Assembly: GCF_005877905.1 (NCBI RefSeq)
Contig: NZ_SWDV01000001.1
Location: 124,001 to 188,000 of the forward strand
Source: Pseudomonas nicosulfuronedens
GTDB taxonomy: Bacteria > Pseudomonadota > Gammaproteobacteria > Pseudomonadales > Pseudomonadaceae
Direction: 5' to 3'
Length of the DNA: 64,000 nucleotides
The stretch's first letter is position 1; each line of letters begins with the position of its first letter. This document shows positions 9,338-18,227 of this stretch, piece after piece. The translations under genes and the position numbers were made by a program. The notes below the pieces were generated by a model. The model saw only the letters and a program-made list of their open reading frames with translations, had not been told where the DNA came from and ran no database searches.

Positions 9338-10048
9338 ATGTACTACTGGAACCAGGACAACTTCGAAGGACTGGAACGGCTCGCCGATGAACTGGCGAGC
9401 CTGCCCGGCCTGCAGGCGCTGGCGGATTACGCCCGCGCCCGCAGTCGAGGCCTGCGTCGAGAGGCGTTTGCCGCCCTGGAAGGGTTCCTGCGCAATGCCC
9501 CTGCCCCCGATTCCCTGCCAGCCCGCGAGCTGAGCCTGCAGATACTCACGCTGCACAGCCAGACCCGCGAAGCCCACCAGTTCCTCGCCCAGCCGCTGCT
9601 CGCGCGCTTCCTGCTCCCGACGCTACAAACCTGGATCGACGGCGAACCGACGGCGCACGCGCCGCTACGCTGGCTGGGGCTGCTGCAGAATGATGGCGAT
9701 CTCCTGCGCCGGGCGCTGGCGGCCGCCTCGGACGATGTCGCAGTTCGCTACCGACTGATCGATTTCGCCCTGGGCGCGGCGGACTACGCCATGCATCATC
9801 TCGATGAAGGATTCTTCATCGGCGAACCGGCCGAGGCGCGTGCAGCACTTGAAACGGTGACCCAGCTGGTCGAGGAAGCACCGGATGCCCGCCCCTACGT
9901 TCGCCACACCGAGGAAGCGGTGCAACTCGCCGCCATGCTGAACGACTGGCTAGCCTACTCGGCGGCACCCGAAGGCTCCTTCGTCGACTGGTGTATCGAG
10001 CGGCAGCGACCCTACGCGTGGGCGAAGAAGTACTACTACACGTCCTGA
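9338..10048 (+). CDS. Conserved hypothetical protein downstream of argH
   Basis: A 236-residue soluble protein, rich in Ala, Leu and Arg and predicted largely helical, with no signal peptide and a Tyr-rich tail (WAKKYYYTS). It begins 12 bases after the argH stop, so it is probably cotranscribed. P. aeruginosa has a hypothetical gene of similar size in the same place. No catalytic motif is recognised and no function is proposed. Repeated helical pairs could form a TPR- or HEAT-like scaffold, but that is inference. Confidence 0.75.
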   Translation: MYYWNQDNFEGLERLADELASLPGLQALADYARARSRGLRREAFAALEGFLRNAPAPDSLPARELSLQILTLHSQTREAHQFLAQPLLARFLLPTLQTWIDGEPTAHAPLRWLGLLQNDGDLLRRALAAASDDVAVRYRLIDFALGAADYAMHHLDEGFFIGEPAEARAALETVTQLVEEAPDARPYVRHTEEAVQLAAMLNDWLAYSAAPEGSFVDWCIERQRPYAWAKKYYYTS

Positions 10049-10052
10049 ACGC

Positions 10053-11249
10053 TCAGGTCCGACCCAGGTAGCCCAGCTGCGCTGGCGTCAGTTGCAGCAT
10101 GCGCGCGGCCTTGTGATCCTTGAGCCTGGGCAGCTCCTCTTCCGGCAGACGCGCCGCGCTGGCGGCCAGATTGACGATCAACGCCTCGCGGCTGAACACA
10201 CCGTTGTCGATGGCGTAGGCAGCGGCGATCAAGTTGCGCAGCTCCAGCGGCAGGCGCCAGCGGGTGCGCAAGGCGGAGCCGAAGCTCGCACCGTGCTCGT
10301 TCAGGGCCTTGTCCACATCCGCCTCACCCAGCTCACCACCGGCGCTGTGCCAGTCCTGCAGGCTGCGCAACAGCGCGAGATCGCCCAAGCAGTGCAGCAG
10401 GCCGGCGGTGAAGCAACGGTCCGCATCGGCTCCCAGCGACTCGGCCAAGGCAAACGCACCGTCGGCGGTGTGCCGGGACAATTCCCAGAAGCGCTCCGCG
10501 CGCTCTTGCAGCAGCGGATCAGAAAGAGTCGCGGCGCGCTGCAGCGCCACTGCCAGCATCAGGTTCAACGCCTGCGCCACACCCAGTCGCGACAGCGCCT
10601 GCATCAGCGTCTGGCACGGCATGCCGACATGCCGCGCAGCACTGTTAGCGGCGGAGATCAGGCAGGCGGTGATCTGAGGGTCATGGCCGAACTCCTGATC
10701 GAGCATCTCCAGGTTGATGTCGCTGGCCTCCATGCAGCGATTCACCGCCGCACCCACCTCCCCCATCAGCGGCGCACCCTCGGTGGCGTCGCGTTCGGTC
10801 TGCAGGAAACGCTCCAGCGACAGGCTCTGCTCCAGGGTCGGCAGCTCGCATACGACATTCTCGCCCGGCGCCAACAGCAGGGAGCGCAGTCGTTCGCGCA
10901 GGTTCTCGGCGTTGAAGGGCTTGACCAGGTAGGCCGTGGGCGCCAACGGCAAGGCGGCGCGCACGCTGGCGGCATCGGCCTTGGAGCTGATCAGGATGAA
11001 CGGCTGGGCGACCGGCCCGCGGCGGCGCATGCGCACGTGGCGCAACAATTCCAGACCGTCGCTGCCAGGCAGTTCGCGTTCAGCCAGGATCAGGGCGAAC
11101 GGGTAGCGGCGGCAGGCCTCGATGGCCGTGTCACCGTCTTCGCAGTATTCGACGCTTGCGTCGCAACGCACGCTCAGCACCAGTTGGCCGAGCAGCTCGC
11201 GGCTCCAGGGGTCGCTGGCAGCGACCAGCACGCCGGGAGAAACGCTCAT
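10053..11249 (-). CDS. Degenerate response-regulator receiver fused to an HDOD domain
   Basis: A 398-residue cytoplasmic protein. Residues 5-125 have the receiver fold (ELPGSDGLELL, ILISSKAD, AYLVKPF with K110), but the phospho-acceptor aspartate is replaced by Glu57 (LILAEREL) and the N-terminal acidic pair is reduced to S12-D13. It therefore probably cannot be phosphorylated normally and may be locked in one state. Residues about 155-350 form an HDOD domain, a degenerate HD family common in regulators of c-di-GMP signalling and motility. It converges with the hypothetical gene after argH (4-base gap). Confidence 0.82.
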   Translation of the reverse strand: MSVSPGVLVAASDPWSRELLGQLVLSVRCDASVEYCEDGDTAIEACRRYPFALILAERELPGSDGLELLRHVRMRRRGPVAQPFILISSKADAASVRAALPLAPTAYLVKPFNAENLRERLRSLLLAPGENVVCELPTLEQSLSLERFLQTERDATEGAPLMGEVGAAVNRCMEASDINLEMLDQEFGHDPQITACLISAANSAARHVGMPCQTLMQALSRLGVAQALNLMLAVALQRAATLSDPLLQERAERFWELSRHTADGAFALAESLGADADRCFTAGLLHCLGDLALLRSLQDWHSAGGELGEADVDKALNEHGASFGSALRTRWRLPLELRNLIAAAYAIDNGVFSREALIVNLAASAARLPEEELPRLKDHKAARMLQLTPAQLGYLGRT

Positions 11250-11448
11250 GGATCACACCTCGCTCGGGACGTGTGCCGTCGCAGGCGGAAACAACCGATC
11301 CAGAGCCTTCCTTGCCGAGTGCCCGGTCCTTCGGATGCCGCCGGCCAACGGCCTTCGGGTACAGCGCAGCGTAGTCCAAAGCCTACGAGCTTTCCCATGC
11401 GCGCCATCAACTTCGGCGAACAATTCTCACAAGGAAAACACACAAAAG

Positions 11449-11476
11449 AAAAAGGCCCGCTTGCGCGGGCCTTTTT
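11449..11476. terminator. Bidirectional Rho-independent terminator after gabT
   Basis: AAAAAGGCCCGC and its complement pair around TTGC, with A and T tracts at both ends. It ends 24 bases from the gabT stop on the minus strand. Confidence 0.9.
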
Positions 11477-11500
11477 CTTGAACCGTTAGAGCGATGAGGC

Positions 11501-12781
11501 TCAGGCCAGTTCGTCGAAGCACTCAGCCAGGATGGCCAGGCCTTTTTCCAGTTGCGCGTCCGGAATGGTGACGGGCATCAGGAAGCGGATCACGTTGTAG
11601 TAGGTACCGCACGAGAGCAGGATCAGACCTTTCTCACGGGCACGAACCACGATCTTGCTGACCAGTTCAGCGGCCGGCTTGTTGTGATCGCCGCCTTCGA
11701 ACAGCTCGATGGCAATCATCGAACCCAGGCCACGAACGTCGCCGATGACCTTGTGCTTGGCCTGGATGTCGCGCAGACCAGCCTTCAGGCTCTCGCCAAC
11801 GGCTTGCGAACGCTCCAGCAGCTTCTCTTCGTCGAACACTTTCAGCACGGCCAGGGCCGCGGCGCAAGCGATCGGGCTACCGGCGTAGGTGCCGCCCAGA
11901 CCGCCCGGAGCGATGGCGTCCATGATTTCGGCTTTACCGGAAACACCGGAGATCGGGAAGCCACCGCCAACGGACTTGGCGAAGGTGGTCAGGTCCGGAA
12001 CGATGCCCAATTGCTCGGTGGCGAAGAAGGTGCCGGTACGGCCAGCGCCGGTCTGTACTTCGTCAGCGATCAGCAGGATGCCGTGCTCGTCGCACAGGGC
12101 GCGCAGGCGCTGCATGAAGGCCTTGGAGTTGACGTAGAAGCCACCTTCGCCCTGAACCGGCTCGATGATGATGGCAGCGATGTCACGCGGCTGGGCGTCG
12201 TTCTTGAAGATGCGCTCGATGCTGGCGATGGACTCGTCTTCGCTCACGCCGTGCAGTTCGCACGGAGCCAGGGCGCGGAAGATGCCGCCCGGCATCAGGC
12301 CCATGCCAGCGGAGTACGGAACGACCTTGCCGGTCAGGCCCAGGGTCATCATGGTACGGCCGTGGTAGGCGCCGGTGAAGGCGATCACGCCAGCGCGGCC
12401 GGTGGCGGCACGGGCGATCTTGACGGCGTTCTCAACGGCTTCGGAGCCGGAGGTGACCAGCAGGGTCTTCTTCGGGAAGTTGCCCGGAACGCGCTTGGCG
12501 ATTTCTTCGGCCAGCTCGATGTAGGGCTCGTACGCCAGCACCTGGAAGCAGGTGTGGGTCAGCTTGGTCAGTTGCTCCTGAACGGCGGCAACCACTTTCG
12601 GGTGCAGGTGGCCGGTGTTCAGTACGGCAATGCCGCCGGCGAAGTCGATGTACTCACGACCTTCGACGTCCCACACGGTGGAGTTCTCGGCGCGCTCGGC
12701 GACGACCGGGTGGATCTGGCCTACACCGCGCGGTACGGCGGCCTGACGACGTTGCAGCAGGGATTCGTTGGTTTTGCTCAT
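11501..12781 (-). CDS. gabT: 4-aminobutyrate aminotransferase
   Basis: A 426-residue class III PLP-dependent aminotransferase that moves the GABA amino group to 2-oxoglutarate, giving succinic semialdehyde. Visible features are the phosphate-binding SGSEAVENA loop, the IADEVQTGAGRTG motif (D240 binds the PLP pyridine nitrogen) and the PLP lysine K269 in TTFAKSVGGGFP. Its length equals P. aeruginosa GabT. It follows gabD on the same strand after a gap of about 200 bases. A 5-aminovalerate transaminase activity is possible for this family. Confidence 0.94.
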   Translation of the reverse strand: MSKTNESLLQRRQAAVPRGVGQIHPVVAERAENSTVWDVEGREYIDFAGGIAVLNTGHLHPKVVAAVQEQLTKLTHTCFQVLAYEPYIELAEEIAKRVPGNFPKKTLLVTSGSEAVENAVKIARAATGRAGVIAFTGAYHGRTMMTLGLTGKVVPYSAGMGLMPGGIFRALAPCELHGVSEDESIASIERIFKNDAQPRDIAAIIIEPVQGEGGFYVNSKAFMQRLRALCDEHGILLIADEVQTGAGRTGTFFATEQLGIVPDLTTFAKSVGGGFPISGVSGKAEIMDAIAPGGLGGTYAGSPIACAAALAVLKVFDEEKLLERSQAVGESLKAGLRDIQAKHKVIGDVRGLGSMIAIELFEGGDHNKPAAELVSKIVVRAREKGLILLSCGTYYNVIRFLMPVTIPDAQLEKGLAILAECFDELA

Positions 12782-12982
12782 AGCTTCCTCAGTGGCCGCT
12801 CATCGGGCGACCGGATCAAAGGATGAAAGCGGGGAGAAGCCACACACGACAGCATACGATGATCGACTGTCGTGGAACTTGCGGCCCGCCAGACGGGTTG
12901 TCCGGTGCTACCACCGGAAAACGCCGACGCGAAGGTGGCTGTCAGCTCTTGCCTGCCACCCCGCGCCCACGGAAAAAACGGA

Positions 12983-14434
12983 TCAGATACCGCCGAGGCA
13001 GAGGTATTTGACTTCGAGGTAGTCCTCGATGCCGTACTTCGAACCTTCACGGCCCAGGCCCGAGGCCTTGATGCCGCCGAACGGCGCGACTTCGTTGGAG
13101 ATCAGGCCGGTGTTGATGCCCACCATGCCGTATTCCAGCTGCTCGGCGACGCGGAACACGCGGGCCAGGTCGCGGGCGTAGAAGTAGGAAGCCAGGCCGA
13201 ACTCGGTGTCGTTGGACATGGCGATGACTTCGGCCTCGTCCTTGAAGCGGAACACCGGCGCCAGCGGGCCGAAGGTTTCGTCCTTGGACACCAGGGCGCT
13301 CTTCGGTACGTCGACCAGGATGGTCGGCTCGAAGAAGGTGCCGCCCAGGCTGTGCGGCTTGCCGCCGGTGAGGACTTTGGCGCCCTTGGAGACGGCGTCG
13401 GCGATGTGCTCTTCGACCTTGGCAACCGCCTTGGAATCGATCAGCGGGCCGGTAGTGACGCCCTGCTCCAGGCCGTTGCCGATGTTCAGCTTGGCCACGG
13501 CAGCCTTCAGCTTCTCGACGAAGGCGTCGTACACGCCGTCCTGAACGTACAGGCGGTTGGCGCAGACGCAGGTCTGGCCGTTGTTGCGGTACTTGGAGAT
13601 CAGCGCGCCTTCGACGGCGGCGTCCAGGTCGGCATCGTCGAACACGATGAACGGAGCGTTGCCGCCCAGTTCCAGGGACACTTTCTTGATGTCCTTGGCG
13701 CATTCGGCCATCAGTTGGCGACCGATCTCGGTGGAGCCGGTGAAGGTCAGCTTGCGCACGATCGGGTTGCTGGTCAGCTCACCGCCGACTTCGCCGGCGC
13801 TGCCGGTGACGACGCTGAACACGCCCTTCGGAATACCGGCGCGCTCGGCCAGCTCGGCCAGGGCCAGGGCGGAGTACGGGGTCTGCGAGGCAGGCTTGAG
13901 CACCATGGTGCAGCCAGCGGCCAGGGCCGGACCGGCTTTACGGGTGATCATCGCGGACGGGAAGTTCCACGGAGTGATAGCCGCGGTCACGCCGATCGGC
14001 TGCTTGATCACGATGATGCGCTTGTCGGGCTGGTGGCCCGGAATGGTGTCACCGTAGATGCGCTTGGCTTCTTCGCCGAACCACTCGAGGAAGGAGGCGG
14101 CGTAGGCGATCTCGCCCTTGGCTTCGGCCAGCGGCTTGCCCTGTTCGATGGTCATCAGGCGAGCCAGGTCGTCCTGGTTGGCGATCATCAGGTCGAACCA
14201 CTTGCGCAGCTTGTTGGCGCGTTCCTTGGCGGTCAGCGCACGCCAGGCCGGCAGGGCCTTGTCGGCAGCTTCGATGGCACGACGGGTCTCGTCGGCGCCC
14301 ATCTTCGGCACGGTGCCGATGATCTCGTTGGTGGCCGGGTTGTTCACGTTGATGGTCTTGCCGTTGTCGGCGTCGACCCAGGAACCGTCAATGTAAGCCT
14401 GTTGGCGGAACAGCTTGGCATCATTGAGTTGCAT
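12983..14434 (-). CDS. gabD: Succinate-semialdehyde dehydrogenase [NAD(P)+]
   Basis: A 483-residue aldehyde dehydrogenase that oxidises succinic semialdehyde to succinate, completing GABA catabolism begun by GabT. Catalytic residues are E255 (SLELGG) and C289 (GQTCVCANR); the Rossmann FTGSTEIG motif and the TPWNFP region are intact. The start is ATG 14434 (MQLNDAKLFRQQAYIDG) with AAAGGAG upstream, giving the family length; the longer frame adds 34 non-homologous residues. It is the first gene of a gabD-gabT unit. Confidence 0.95.
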   Translation of the reverse strand: MQLNDAKLFRQQAYIDGSWVDADNGKTINVNNPATNEIIGTVPKMGADETRRAIEAADKALPAWRALTAKERANKLRKWFDLMIANQDDLARLMTIEQGKPLAEAKGEIAYAASFLEWFGEEAKRIYGDTIPGHQPDKRIIVIKQPIGVTAAITPWNFPSAMITRKAGPALAAGCTMVLKPASQTPYSALALAELAERAGIPKGVFSVVTGSAGEVGGELTSNPIVRKLTFTGSTEIGRQLMAECAKDIKKVSLELGGNAPFIVFDDADLDAAVEGALISKYRNNGQTCVCANRLYVQDGVYDAFVEKLKAAVAKLNIGNGLEQGVTTGPLIDSKAVAKVEEHIADAVSKGAKVLTGGKPHSLGGTFFEPTILVDVPKSALVSKDETFGPLAPVFRFKDEAEVIAMSNDTEFGLASYFYARDLARVFRVAEQLEYGMVGINTGLISNEVAPFGGIKASGLGREGSKYGIEDYLEVKYLCLGGI

Positions 14435-15091
14435 GACCTGTCTCCTTTCGAGGAAAGCCTGTGGACGGCGGGTCTGCCTCGAGTCCCCGCCTGCCTTGTT
14501 GTCTGGATGGGAGAGACCGCAGTCTCTGCCGTTCATTCGCTCCGGCCGATCAGTATCGACGCCGGAGACGAATGCCGCCTCGGCTGGGAGGCGACGCCAG
14601 GCGAACGGCTCTTAGTTCGCTCGGCATGCGGACACGGAAAAACGCAGGCCGGGGTCATTGCCCGGTCTGGTTGAACTCGTTCACGCACAGGTTCCCAGGC
14701 TCGGCCCAGGAGTACGACTGCCCTACAACCTTCCGGTACGCTGATCGACGGAAGCCGCACGGAGACCTGTCACAAGGGACATGCGGTGGGTGCAACGGAA
14801 GACTGTCATCCCGCAGGCTGATGGCCGGCTGGTGTGATGCCAATTCTCCGGTCTCCTGTTGTTGTGATGGGGAGGCGTTTGAAATCTCAAACGAATCCTA
14901 GGGCCCTCGACTGCAAAGGGCAATAGCTCGTTCGACAAAACCAACGAAGGTATCAGGTTGCAGGGGCTTTTCGGAGGATTTCTACCGACAGGCGGCTGTT
15001 TTCGTTCGATATCGTGAACGAGCGTACCTGCATTGGACGCCTGCACGGGAGATGCGTATGATTGCCGCCTGCCGCGCCAGCCGCGGCATAC
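14435..15091. other. Long intergenic region between gabD and tRNA-Arg
   Basis: About 657 bases without a convincing gene. It must carry the gabDT promoter (minus strand) and the tRNA promoter (plus strand). Open frames across it are short, without ribosome-binding sites, and run through the tRNA on the opposite strand. I see no sigma54 box, large palindrome or repeat-family element. Confidence 0.6.
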
Positions 15092-15168
15092 GCACCAGTA
15101 GCTCAGCTGGATAGAGTACTGCCCTCCGAAGGCAGGGGTCGTGGGTTCGAATCCCGCCTGGTGCGCCA
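15092..15168 (+). tRNA. tRNA-Arg (anticodon CCG)
   Basis: A 77-base cloverleaf with encoded CCA. The acceptor stem GCACCAG pairs with CTGGTGC, the D-loop contains AGCTGGATAGA, and the anticodon stem CTGCC/GGCAG encloses the loop CTCCGAA with anticodon CCG at 15126-15128. The T-arm GGGTTCGAATCCC is standard. It reads CGG codons. Confidence 0.97.
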
Positions 15169-15203
15169 TTCTCTTCGCCTCTCCGTTCAAGAGAGGCCGC
15201 AAA

Positions 15204-15227
15204 AAAGGCCCGCAGATGCGGGCCTTT
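15204..15227. terminator. Bidirectional terminator between tRNA-Arg and the YecR-like gene
   Basis: AAAGGCCCGC and its complement pair around AGAT, with an A-run before and TTTCTGTTTT after. It serves the tRNA on the plus strand and the lipoprotein gene on the minus strand. Confidence 0.85.
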
Positions 15228-15250
15228 CTGTTTTCACCAGTACACCGGAC

Positions 15251-15748
15251 TCACTGGGCCATGATCTGCTGGTAGCGGCGCTGGTATTCCTCGTAGGACA
15301 TCGGCGTCGACTGCAGCATCTGCAGTTGTTGCTGTTGCCATTGGGCTTTGTTCAACGAACCAGAGGCGCTACTTTGGGCTTGTGGCTGCGCCAGCAAAGG
15401 CGCGGGAGCATTCTGGCCGACCTGGTTGCCTAGATTGCCCAAGCACTGGTACTTGACGACGATCTGCGCCGCGATGCAGGTGCCATAGCCATTGAACTGG
15501 TTGCAATGCTGGGTCTGACCGCCAAAGGCCTCGGCATCCTGATAACCCCAAACCTGGCACTTGGACTTGGCGATGGCCTGGGCTTGCGATACGTCAACAA
15601 CGGGCTGTTCGAACTGCTGAACGTCGTAGGCAAGGTCGACAGTGCCGTCTGCACGGCTGCCGCCGGAGGCATAGAAGTTCTTCTTCACGGCGCAGCCACT
15701 GCTGGCAGTGAGCGCAATCAATAGCAGGGCGAGAGAAATACGGCGCAC
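15251..15748 (-). CDS. YecR-like lipoprotein with SHOCT-like C-terminal tail
   Basis: A 165-residue predicted lipoprotein. It starts at GTG with a strong ribosome-binding site (AAGGAGG, 5 bases before) and has a lipobox TASSGC (Cys at about 19). The central part contains a YecR-like cysteine-containing region (SKCQVWGYQDAEAFGG). The C-terminus is Gln-rich and ends in YEEYQRRYQQIMAQ, nearly the same tail as the lipoprotein encoded at 16624-17349. No function is known; YecR in E. coli is FlhDC-regulated, but no direct motility link is shown here. Confidence 0.78.
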   Translation of the reverse strand: MRRISLALLLIALTASSGCAVKKNFYASGGSRADGTVDLAYDVQQFEQPVVDVSQAQAIAKSKCQVWGYQDAEAFGGQTQHCNQFNGYGTCIAAQIVVKYQCLGNLGNQVGQNAPAPLLAQPQAQSSASGSLNKAQWQQQQLQMLQSTPMSYEEYQRRYQQIMAQ

Positions 15749-15994
15749 GGCAACCTCCTTGTCATCGATAGCCTCATTTTGCCATCAGGACTGACCGGGC
15801 GCCATCCAGTCACCTGGCAGAACAGCTTCGCTGATGCCGCAGACCTCCAGGGCGCCTCTGTCGCTATCTCCCCACAGACCGAACGTGCCGACTGGCTTCA
15901 GGGGCGAGGCTACCCTCGACGCCGTGCGATTCCTCTTCACCACCAGAGGCTGTATAAGCCTTGCGCCATCGCGCGAGAAAAGGACAAACCGCCC

Positions 15995-16588
15995 ATGCTC
16001 CGGCTCCTGTTGCCAGCTCTGCTCCTGGCCCTTGCCGGGTGCGCCACCAAGCCCCCGGCGCACCCCGAGAACCTTTGCGAGATCTTTCGCGAAAAGCCGC
16101 AATGGCACGAAGCGGCGCTGAAAGTGCAGAAACGCTGGGGCGGGACCGTGCAGGTGCCGATGGCGATGATGTACCAGGAGTCTTCCTTCAAGCACGACGC
16201 CCTGCCGCCGCGCTATTACTTCCTTGGCTTCATCCCCTGGGGCCGGGTCAGCTCCGCCTACGGCTACGCCCAGGCCAAGGACGAGACGTGGGCGGACTAC
16301 AAGAAGGAGGCGGGAGGCTGGGGCGCCGACCGTGACGACTTCGCCGACGCGCTGGACTTCATGGGCTGGTACATGAACAAGACCTACAGCGTGAATCGCG
16401 TCTCGAAGTGGGATGCCTACGGCCAGTACTTGAACTACCACGAGGGCTGGGGCGGCTATCGCAACCGCAGCTATGACGCCAAGCCGTGGCTGAAGACGAC
16501 TTCACAGAAGGTCCAGGCGCGCGCCTCGCAGTACGGCGCCCAGTACAAGAGCTGCGAGCAGGAGCTGTCGAGCGGCGGCTGGTTCTAG
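15995..16588 (+). CDS. Lipoprotein with lytic-transglycosylase (SLT-like) domain
   Basis: A 197-residue protein beginning MLRLLLPALLLALAGCATKP, with a lipobox (LAGC) that predicts a lipidated, membrane-anchored product. A transglycosylase-type fold is suggested by MMYQESSFKHDA, with the catalytic-type glutamate before SSF, and the following AYGYAQAKDETW. It probably cleaves peptidoglycan glycan strands in the periplasm. The start at 15995 was chosen over an upstream in-frame start because it places the signal sequence at the N-terminus. The converging lipoprotein genes on both sides share a tail motif. Confidence 0.78.
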   Translation: MLRLLLPALLLALAGCATKPPAHPENLCEIFREKPQWHEAALKVQKRWGGTVQVPMAMMYQESSFKHDALPPRYYFLGFIPWGRVSSAYGYAQAKDETWADYKKEAGGWGADRDDFADALDFMGWYMNKTYSVNRVSKWDAYGQYLNYHEGWGGYRNRSYDAKPWLKTTSQKVQARASQYGAQYKSCEQELSSGGWF

Positions 16589-16623
16589 CAGCCGCCGATG
16601 ATCGCTTGATAGCGGACGGCCGT

Positions 16624-17349
16624 TCAGCGCCCCATGATCCGCTGGTACTCGTCGCGGTATTCCTCGTACGGCAGGTTGCGCTGCTGCAACTCCATCAGGC
16701 GCTGCTCCTTGGTCAGGGGCCGAGAGACATGGGCGACGGTCTCCGCTGCGGTGGGCGCCAGCGGTTGCGGGACCGCCTCGGGCGGCTGCGCTGGCGTGGT
16801 GGCAGGACGTGGCGCCGGCAGGCTGCGCGAGGGACGGGCCACCAGCAGGGCGCCGGTGATTTCCTCGACGATCTGCTCGGATACCGCGCTGACTTCGGAA
16901 GCGCTCATGGAGTTGAACAGGTCACCATCGGCTTCGCTTTCGTAGCGGCGGGAGGCAAGCAGTTGGCCGGTCAGGCCATCGTGGTAACGCACAGTGGAGG
17001 TAATCCACTCCTCACCATCGCTGCTCGCGCGATTATTGGCGCTGTGGTCGGCACCGACCTCGATCACCACCAGGGTTGACAGCGTATCGGTGGCGCGCGG
17101 TTCGCCGTCCTGCTCGGTGAGCTGGTAGTCCGCCGATCCTGCCTCGTCGCGCAGCGCCTCGCGCCAGCTGGCCTTCAGCGCGCCCCAGCGCGGATTGGCC
17201 GCCACCGTGGCGTCGGGCTGGAAATTCACCACCATCGCGTGGCGAGTGTCGCGGTAGAGGGAAATGGGCGCGGTGCGGTCATCCCGGCGGACGTCCGAAG
17301 AGCATCCACAGAGCAGGGAAACAGCCAGGGCGAGCGTGACATTGCGCAT
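16624..17349 (-). CDS. Hypothetical lipoprotein with SHOCT-like C-terminal tail
   Basis: A 241-residue predicted lipoprotein with lipobox LLCGC near residue 15. The middle domain (about 30-175) resembles DUF-type lipoproteins with alternating strands (STLVVIEVGAD, STVRYHDGLTGQLLASRRYE). It is followed by a Pro/Ala linker and a C-terminal helix pair (EQRLMELQQRNLPYEEYRD then EYQRIMGR) that resembles the short C-terminal SHOCT motif. It is convergent with the SLT lipoprotein. Function unknown. Confidence 0.75.
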   Translation of the reverse strand: MRNVTLALAVSLLCGCSSDVRRDDRTAPISLYRDTRHAMVVNFQPDATVAANPRWGALKASWREALRDEAGSADYQLTEQDGEPRATDTLSTLVVIEVGADHSANNRASSDGEEWITSTVRYHDGLTGQLLASRRYESEADGDLFNSMSASEVSAVSEQIVEEITGALLVARPSRSLPAPRPATTPAQPPEAVPQPLAPTAAETVAHVSRPLTKEQRLMELQQRNLPYEEYRDEYQRIMGR

Positions 17350-17418
17350 GGTGCTTTCTCTTTATTGTCTGGCCAGCATTCTGCCAGCCAATCATGACGC
17401 CCGGATATCGTCCGAAGG

Positions 17419-17601
17419 TCAGTCCAAATCGTCGTCCAGCCCGGGCTGGTATTCCTCCAGGTCCTCGTCCTCCTCCTCGTGATCGCCGGGCTGGTCCTCG
17501 AAGAACGCCGCATCCTCCTCCAGCAGGCCGTCGAGGTCGTCGTCGAGGTCCAGCAGGTGGTCGTGTTCGGGCTCGTGGAGGTCGAGGTCTTCGTCAGTCA
17601 T
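17419..17601 (-). CDS. Very acidic 60-residue protein
   Basis: A small protein in which 30 of 60 residues are Asp or Glu and none is Lys or Arg (MTDEDLDLHEPEHDHLLDL onward). An in-frame start 13 codons upstream exists, but the acidic composition begins at this ATG. Coding is supported by the uniform acidic composition and GC-rich wobble positions. It could act as a nucleic-acid mimic or counter-ion-type protein; no family is recognised. It may also be a spurious low-complexity frame. Confidence 0.5.
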   Translation of the reverse strand: MTDEDLDLHEPEHDHLLDLDDDLDGLLEEDAAFFEDQPGDHEEEDEDLEEYQPGLDDDLD

Positions 17602-17776
17602 GGCCGGTCTTTCGTGGGGGGAAACAGGGAAGGGAATCACAGTATAAGTCGCGCCGCGGAAGGATGACGCTGCCGTGACGGCGGACGGCGCTTTCCGGCC
17701 TTGCCGGATCGCGTTTCGTCCACGATTCTCTATGAACCACGGGCATCGCGCCGTGAATAACGAACAGGGGGTAGGA

Positions 17777-18211
17777 ATGAAGACTGTGGCTCAGCTGTTG
17801 AACGCCAAGGCGGACCAGCAGGTTTACACCATCGCCCCGGATGCGCTGGTGATCGATGCACTGCGCCTGATGGCGGAGAAGAACCTCGGCGGCCTGCCGG
17901 TGGTGGAAGCCAACCAGCTGGTCGGCTTCTTCAGTGAGCGCGACTACGCCCGGCGCCTGGCGCTCAAGGGGCGCAACTCGGAAGACACGCCGATCAGCGC
18001 GGTGATGACCGCGCCGGTGATCACCGTGGACACCCACCTGAACGTCGACAAGTGCATGGGCATCATGACCGAGCGCCACCTGCGCCACCTGCCGGTGGTG
18101 GAGAACGGCGAGCTGCTCGGGCTGCTGTCCATCGGCGACCTGGTGAAGGCCGCCATCGCCGAACAGGCCGAACTGATCCAGCAACTGGAACAGTACATCC
18201 GCGGCGAGTGA
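17777..18211 (+). CDS. Tandem CBS-domain protein
   Basis: A 144-residue cytoplasmic protein consisting of two CBS domains (about 8-62 and 75-130; motifs GGLPVVEANQLVGFFSERD and LRHLPVVENGELLGLLSIGD). CBS pairs bind adenosyl ligands such as AMP, ATP or SAM and act as energy sensors. The start MKTVAQLLNAK at 17777 has GGGGGTAGGA immediately upstream, which favours it over an earlier in-frame start. It stands alone between the acidic protein and the phosphatase. Confidence 0.88.
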   Translation: MKTVAQLLNAKADQQVYTIAPDALVIDALRLMAEKNLGGLPVVEANQLVGFFSERDYARRLALKGRNSEDTPISAVMTAPVITVDTHLNVDKCMGIMTERHLRHLPVVENGELLGLLSIGDLVKAAIAEQAELIQQLEQYIRGE

Positions 18212-18227
18212 TCGCCCCGGCGGTCGC

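Noticed and set aside
7853-9577. A 574-codon minus-strand frame opposite argH
   Set aside because: Its composition (Gly, Val, Gln, His, Arg) is that of the complement of a GC-rich gene with biased wobble positions, while argH on the plus strand shows all family motifs.
14723-15202. A 159-codon minus-strand frame running through tRNA-Arg
   Set aside because: It overlaps an intact tRNA gene on the other strand and has no credible start or homology.
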